Below are positions 59,150 through 64,000 of a DNA stretch of 64,000 nt, piece by piece; position 1 is the first letter of the stretch; every line of letters begins with the position of its first letter. The stretch lies in assembly GCF_945859685.1 (NCBI RefSeq), contig NC_079149.1, forward strand, positions 19,503,118-19,567,117. Reading direction: 5' to 3'. The position numbers and the translations under genes are program-made. Below the pieces are notes generated by a model, which saw only the letters and a list, made by a program, of their open reading frames with translations, was not told the origin of the DNA and did not search any database. The stretch is from Eupeodes corollae. Taxonomy: Eukaryota > Arthropoda > Insecta > Diptera > Syrphidae.

Positions 59150-60600
59150 CAATAACACCACACTCTTCACCGCTGTGGTTTATCTTCAGAGCATCAGCAA
59201 AGTTTTCGAAAAGATCATTAATAGCGCTCTGACTAAGTGCGCGGCGGACAACAAAATAATTCCGGATAAACAGTTCGGGTTCAAGGCGGGCCATGACACA
59301 GTTCATGCTGCGTTTAAACTCGTTTCTGATATCCAATGGAATAAATCAAAACACCAATACACAGGTTCTGTTCTAGTTGATCTGGAAAAGGCCTTTAACA
59401 CCGTATGGTTAAAGGGTCTTCACCTTAAACAGAGCAGGCTTGGCATAAACAAGAGATTGTTTTATATTCTTTATGATATGCTTAACGGTAGAAAGTTTGT
59501 TGTCAAAAGTGGCAATGTAACTTCTACCACAACATTTTCAATTAAAAATGGTCTTCAACAGGGAGCTGTGAATTCGCCGATTTTCTCTGCATTAACACAG
59601 CGATCTGATAGGTTGTCTTACAAAGGCAATTGCGTACGCTGACGATCTAATTGCCTACAGAACGGCCCAAAAGGTTAAGGTTATTAGAATTTGTAGCGGG
59701 ATTTTGACAAGATTCAGCGATATTGCGACCACTGGAAACTGAAAATAAATGTCCAGAAGTCGAAGACAATTCTGATCCGGACTCCGTTGGCTTGGGTCAC
59801 GAGGGATACGTGCAGGAATTGGCGCAAGATGGTTATCGTTGATCTTTATGGGCAGCCATTGGCGAGCAAAAGTGTAGTGAAGTACCTCGGTATCTGGTTA
59901 GATGACCAGGGCCAGAGGAGCCTTCGCTTTGACGAAACGGCTGTTTTACAGCAGTCGGCTTGACCCCAAAGTGAAAGTAATTTGCAACATGGCCCTTATA
60001 CGGCCAATGATCGTTTATGGTTGTCCTGTGTGGTTCAACGTTACCGCTTCCCAGATGTAGAGGTTTCGGGTGTTCACGAAGCTGTACCGGTTTATATCGA
60101 ACAGCCGAATTTTATTACGTGCATTATTATTCTAACGAGGTCCTATACAACGGGGCTCGAATCAACAGAATTGACAATTTCGTGATAAAACTCGTTCGTG
60201 GTCACATTGCAAGAGCTTTGTCTTCGAACAACAATTTAATTTTCGGGGCGTTCTATCCGAACGACGAGTATTTTGAAAGTGCACGCTTGAGCGGCTTCAT
60301 TCCACCAGAGGCATTCCTCTTTTTAGACAAATGCGGTCTGATACAGGATAGATTGGCAGTTCCGTTAATCTACCACATCAGACGAAGAACCGTGGATAGG
60401 CGACTCCTGTACAATCGGGATGTGTGTCGTGGCACAAGACGTAGCAGAGCTCCTTCCGTTCAGCAGGGCTGTGTCCGAATGGGACCGAACTGATAGGGTA
60501 AAGCAGGAGAACCAGTTTTGGTGGCTTCAATCGGCACTTGATAGTGGGTAGTCGGGATGGGCCGAAATTCATTAGTAGTAAGTGTAATAGTTTAACTTAG
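59150..60600 (+). mobile_element. LINE RT pseudogene (family of 28.8-29.4 kb)
   Basis: Starts in the RT fingers (SISKVFEKIINSALTK), then IIPDKQFGFKAGHDTVHAAF, VLVDLEKAFNTVWLKGLHLK, LQQGAVNSPIF, a frameshift, AYADDLIAYRT (about 59632-59665), VVKYLGIWLDDQGQRSLRFD and a thumb/C-terminal region (VRGHIARALSSNNNLIFGAF) to about 60500. Several frameshifts and stops. The 5' half, including any endonuclease, is missing. Confidence 0.8.
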
Positions 60601-60711
60601 AGTGGGACTAGTAAGTTACTTGGAAGTTATGGTTAATTAGGGTAGTTTTATGAATTTTTGTCTAGCTTTAAGATAGGTTTAAGATTGAAGTGATAAAAAT
60701 TAATTTAAAAA

Positions 60712-60850
60712 AAGTGCCTATGACTGTCATGTTGGAGGTCTCCGGTTATTTACCTGCTTGTGTCACCAAAGTTTTTTTTTGTCATGGGTACTGCCTTTTG
60801 CGAATTGACAAGATCCTCCACGAGTAATTCAAGTCATTTTACTCGCGCAC
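60712..60850 (+). mobile_element. tRNA-derived SINE, copy 5 (3' truncated)
   Basis: The head is degenerate (GTGCCTATGACTGTCATG, then GGTCTCCGGTTATTTACC) but the body phrases GTCATGGGTACTGCC, GCGAATTGACAAG and AGTAATTCAAGTCATT follow in family order. It sits at the 3' end of the LINE relic. Confidence 0.6.
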
Positions 60851-62120
60851 AGAAATTGTTAAAAGTTGTAAGGACCTATACTTTAGTTCTCAAAAGTTCT
60901 GTAGCGTAATCCGTTGGCCGAAGTATTCGAATAGATAAAATCCGACGATCTCCCCAGCCCAAAAACCAAACATCCAAAGTCACACATGGGGAATTGAATC
61001 CTTTCCAACCATTCACTTGTCCACAAGGCTTTCTTAAAGGGTATAACATTTCTTTTTTCGAATGGTTTTTGGTTGCTTTAATTTAAATCCACCTTCAGAA
61101 TTAATGCATCTTGTCAGGTTTTTGAGATATCGTTTGGAAAATTCGAAATATGCTTTTTGGGACGATTTAAATTTATGAAATAGATTTTTCAAAAAAAAAA
61201 TCATGATGGTTTTACAAATCTACAATCCTTTTCATCAATATTTGGTTTAAAAAATGTATATTATTTCAAAAAATAATCGAAAAATCTTACAAAAATCTGA
61301 CAGAAACGCTTAACCATTTTTTCTTAAACGGTTTTCAATAGAAAAATGCCCTGAAAGTTTTGCTCTTGTAACAAATCTGTTATCCATTGTATCAAGTTTT
61401 TGAAATATATTCAAAATAATAATGTTGAAAAAGGGTCTTTTTTAAACTTAAGAAAATAATTAGTTCCAAAATATGTTTTTCAAAAATTTTAAATTATTAA
61501 AGGTTTTCTATAACTTCATAAAGACTCAAGTAAAGGCTCGTAACTACTGAGAATTTCCAGAATGTAAATAAGATGCTTAAATTATTTGCTAAATCCTCCT
61601 ACAATTTATGTTTTGAGTGAGATTCGAATTGAGAAAAGCTTAATCATTTTAAAAAGTATTGTTTTGTTCGTTGAACAGAAGAAAAACCAAATTTTATTTT
61701 AGGTTTTCTGATTCAAGCCTACGAAATAAAAATGGGCCTCATTACTGAAGATTATTTTTCTTTGAAAATCTGGATAATTTTAGTGCATTCCAAAGGTCAA
61801 ATCAAGACAAAAACCACGCTGTTGGTGATCAACTAAAGCTGGAGTTAATGCGTTAGCTGAAATTTAAAAGCCCCGAGAAGTAAGTCTTTATATAGAATAC
61901 GGTATTTTCTTAAACGACGCTTATGTTTTCGATTCTCTCACTGCAAAATTGATACCTATTTTTCTTTTTTAGTTATGGTGTGGTATTTACTTATCAAATG
62001 TCAAAAGGCTACATCTTCAAAAGAGACAGCTGTCTAACTAGCGCGCTATTCAAAGTGAAAGATTTTGAAATAAACATAAATAAAACCTTTTCACAAATGA
62101 ATGGTCTTTTAATAAAAACA
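60851..62120. other. Intergenic, no gene seen
   Basis: AT-rich. A phrase around GTTTTTGAGATAT near 61110 is shared with 33070, hinting at another old repeat. Confidence 0.35.
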
Positions 62121-62200
62121 ATAAATTAGGTGGCGCAACAGTCTATTGAGAACTAGGGCCTAGTGACTTACAACTCTCAGCCATTCCTGTGTGCGAGTAA
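62121..62200 (-). mobile_element. SINE fragment, 3' end only
   Basis: ATAAATTAGGTGGCGCAACA and the following 60 bp match the complement of the SINE 3' end and adjoining body; the head is missing. Confidence 0.72.
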
Positions 62201-63285
62201 AATTTTCTGATATGGTCTTCTAGGGTCTTTAAATTTTTGGCAGTTGAGAACGGCCATATTGTTTCTCCTGTCAAACTAAATGTCATCTTCTTATATTTTC
62301 TGTAAGAGGGTGTTCGTTTTAAGAGATATACTATTCAAACATTAGCGAATACGTTTAAGCCCACTGCAACAGTTTTGGTAAATAATCATCCCTGCCGTCG
62401 TTTAGAATTTGTAAAAGATTTAAAATCAATGGACCATTCGCAAGATCTATGATGTTTATATAGATGACAATTCGTTGAATTAGGCTTCGGTACTTGAGCT
62501 TGAACCCGGACAAAATTCGATTGAAACATGTTAAGGTTAAAGACAATGAAAACGACTTAAGTTCGCGAAATGGGCTATGAAGTAGTTAGAAAATAACAAC
62601 ACCAAATTTTCAATGAATACAATCTTTGAATTTAACTCATAAAAGATTACACTCTCTTACAATTTTCATTTGTATCTTACTTGTCAGACTGATAGTAGTT
62701 ATAAAATCTTTGTATATAGATTGAATTGAAAGACTCATTGCCAGCCAAGCCATACCACGTGCTACATTGCCAAAATGTAAACAAACAACATTCCCATGAG
62801 CCCAAAGACCGTTATGAATGTTAATAAAAACAATAACAATAATACAATGTGTTGTCACTAGAGTGCGCATGACATTTCTACCCTTACAGCGATCAAATTT
62901 CCCCAGACTTTCTATAGTATATGAATGTATACAAGAGATTCCTTGAAAAAACTAGGTCTCTGAACTGCGTCTGCGAAGGCTTTAAAACACATATTCCCGT
63001 ATGTAGGTTCTCGTACCTGATTCCTCCTCCTCACCACCATCATCATCATCATTCTTTTCCCCTACTATACGACGAATTTTCCGAGAAAAACAAAAAACAA
63101 ACCTAGAGAACAATGCAAAGCCACGAGAACGAGTATCTTTATAGGGGTTGAAGAGTCGAGTGGTGCTCTGTATACGTCCAATTGTATCTTATTAAACCGG
63201 CAATATACATTTGATATACCAACATCCACACTTTCTAACTTATTTTCACATTTTCTTTTGTTCGTTTTTTTATTTTGTTTTTCCA
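62201..63285. other. Intergenic, no gene seen
   Basis: Nothing supported on either strand. A short CAC/CAT run lies near 63030-63055. Confidence 0.35.
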
Positions 63286-63384
63286 GACGAATATGAATAC
63301 GAAGGGAAAACGAGGCTTGGAAAACCGTCCAGCTTTGCCTTTGCTGCTGGTTTCATCGAAGAGAAACATTTCGTCGCAGTTTAG
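63286..63384 (+). CDS. Possible coding exon of an unidentified gene (weak)
   Basis: A strong acceptor (long T tract then TTTTTCCAG, ending 63285) is followed by an open frame to TAG at 63382-63384: starting at 63287 it reads DEYEYEGKTRLGKPSS, then FAFAAGFIEEKHFVAV. An overlapping frame starting with ATG at 63293 is also open for 48 codons. The local base composition is less AT-rich than its flanks. No family recognised and no partner exon in the window; it might be the end of a gene that starts elsewhere. Confidence 0.22.
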   Translation, partial: DEYEYEGKTRLGKPSSFAFAAGFIEEKHFVAV

Positions 63385-64000
63385 TTTGCCGCAGGAACCT
63401 TTCGTGTTAAGTTGTGATTTTCTTCCTTTGAAAAGGATAACTCTGTGAAATTGAAGAATAGAAAAACCGTCATCGAGAAGGGAGTATTCGAATTCAGGAC
63501 GGACTTGAATTTTAAAGAAAGGGTCGGACCACTTTGAGTTCCAATTTCCAAAAAAAAAATGTAATACATAGAGAACTCGGAAAATGAATAATTTTGAAAT
63601 TTAAATACTGCTTTGAAGTGTTATCCTTATCTGTCCCACTTTTGGGTCTTTGTGTTGTCATTGTTTTTGTTTTCTAGGATTCACTAGATTAAAGAAAAAA
63701 AAATACTTTGGTTATTGATTTTATCACTCATATCCAGTGCTATTTAGAAATATTTGTCCACCCAATAAGTCCGTCGGAATATTGAAGAAGTCGAAGAAGG
63801 GGGAATAAAAATTGTGTGTTCACTCGGTCGTATACGTAACCTTTTTCTGGTGTTTTTTTAATTTTTTATTCTATGTGGCCCTTTGATGACCCTTTCAATC
63901 TTAAATTCCAAACCAAATTTAGGGAAGTGTCAGTGCTGGTGTTGATAAATCTAAAATGAAGAAAAAGAACACTCTTATTGTTGTTGGGTGAGAGTGATGT

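Noticed and set aside
62921..63106. 61-codon frame with a His run
   Set aside because: The His run comes from a CAC/CAT simple repeat; nothing else supports coding.

Overview
The window looks like nuclear DNA of a dipteran fly. It is AT-rich, has GT-AG introns, holds many decayed non-LTR retrotransposons and Tc1/mariner remnants, and carries a local cluster of M28 metallopeptidases of the ERMP1 (FXNA) family, a family known to be clustered and expanded in flies. The species cannot be named from the sequence alone.

Three complete ERMP1-like genes can be assembled exon by exon. Gene A is on the + strand (7300-11193, 11 coding exons, 860 residues). Gene B is on the - strand (17901-13735, 11 coding exons, 862 residues) and converges on A. 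Gene C is on the - strand (50954-30987, 14 coding exons, 889 residues). All three keep the five zinc ligands and the catalytic Glu, followed by a multi-helix membrane region and a C-terminal lumenal domain. C has the most complete intron set and a separate N-terminal exon 7.6 kb upstream of the rest. A and B have each lost different introns and share a GDAG variant of the usual GDDG motif.

The shared 3' end of A and B has been duplicated head to tail as a 2098-bp block (about 10971-13068 and 13069-15166). This leaves an orphan set of B exons 8-11 and an orphan A terminal exon between the two genes. Each gene should still splice to the first copy it meets, so both reading frames survive.

Mobile DNA fills most of the rest. 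It includes several 5'-truncated copies of one RTE-like LINE with (AAGT)n tails; LOA/R1-like, jockey-like, CR1/jockey-like and one unassigned LINE remnant; a tRNA-derived SINE family (six copies or pieces) whose 3' end matches the 3' end of the RTE-like LINE; a roughly 1.1-kb family with AACTTCCCAT terminal inverted repeats (four copies, one split by a mariner relic with a TA target duplication); Tc1, Tc3 and mariner transposase pseudogenes; a 215-bp tandem satellite; a 10-bp intronic minisatellite; and some smaller inverted-repeat elements.

Layout: 1-7.2 kb repeats and intergenic; 7.3-17.9 kb genes A and B with the duplication; 17.9-30.9 kb intergenic with LINE pile-up and satellite; 31-51 kb gene C with transposon-filled introns; 51-64 kb intergenic with transposon relics. 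I found no rRNA, functional tRNA or CRISPR. No wholly new biochemical system is evident. The strongest unusual observations are the SINE-LINE 3'-end match and the duplicated convergent gene ends.
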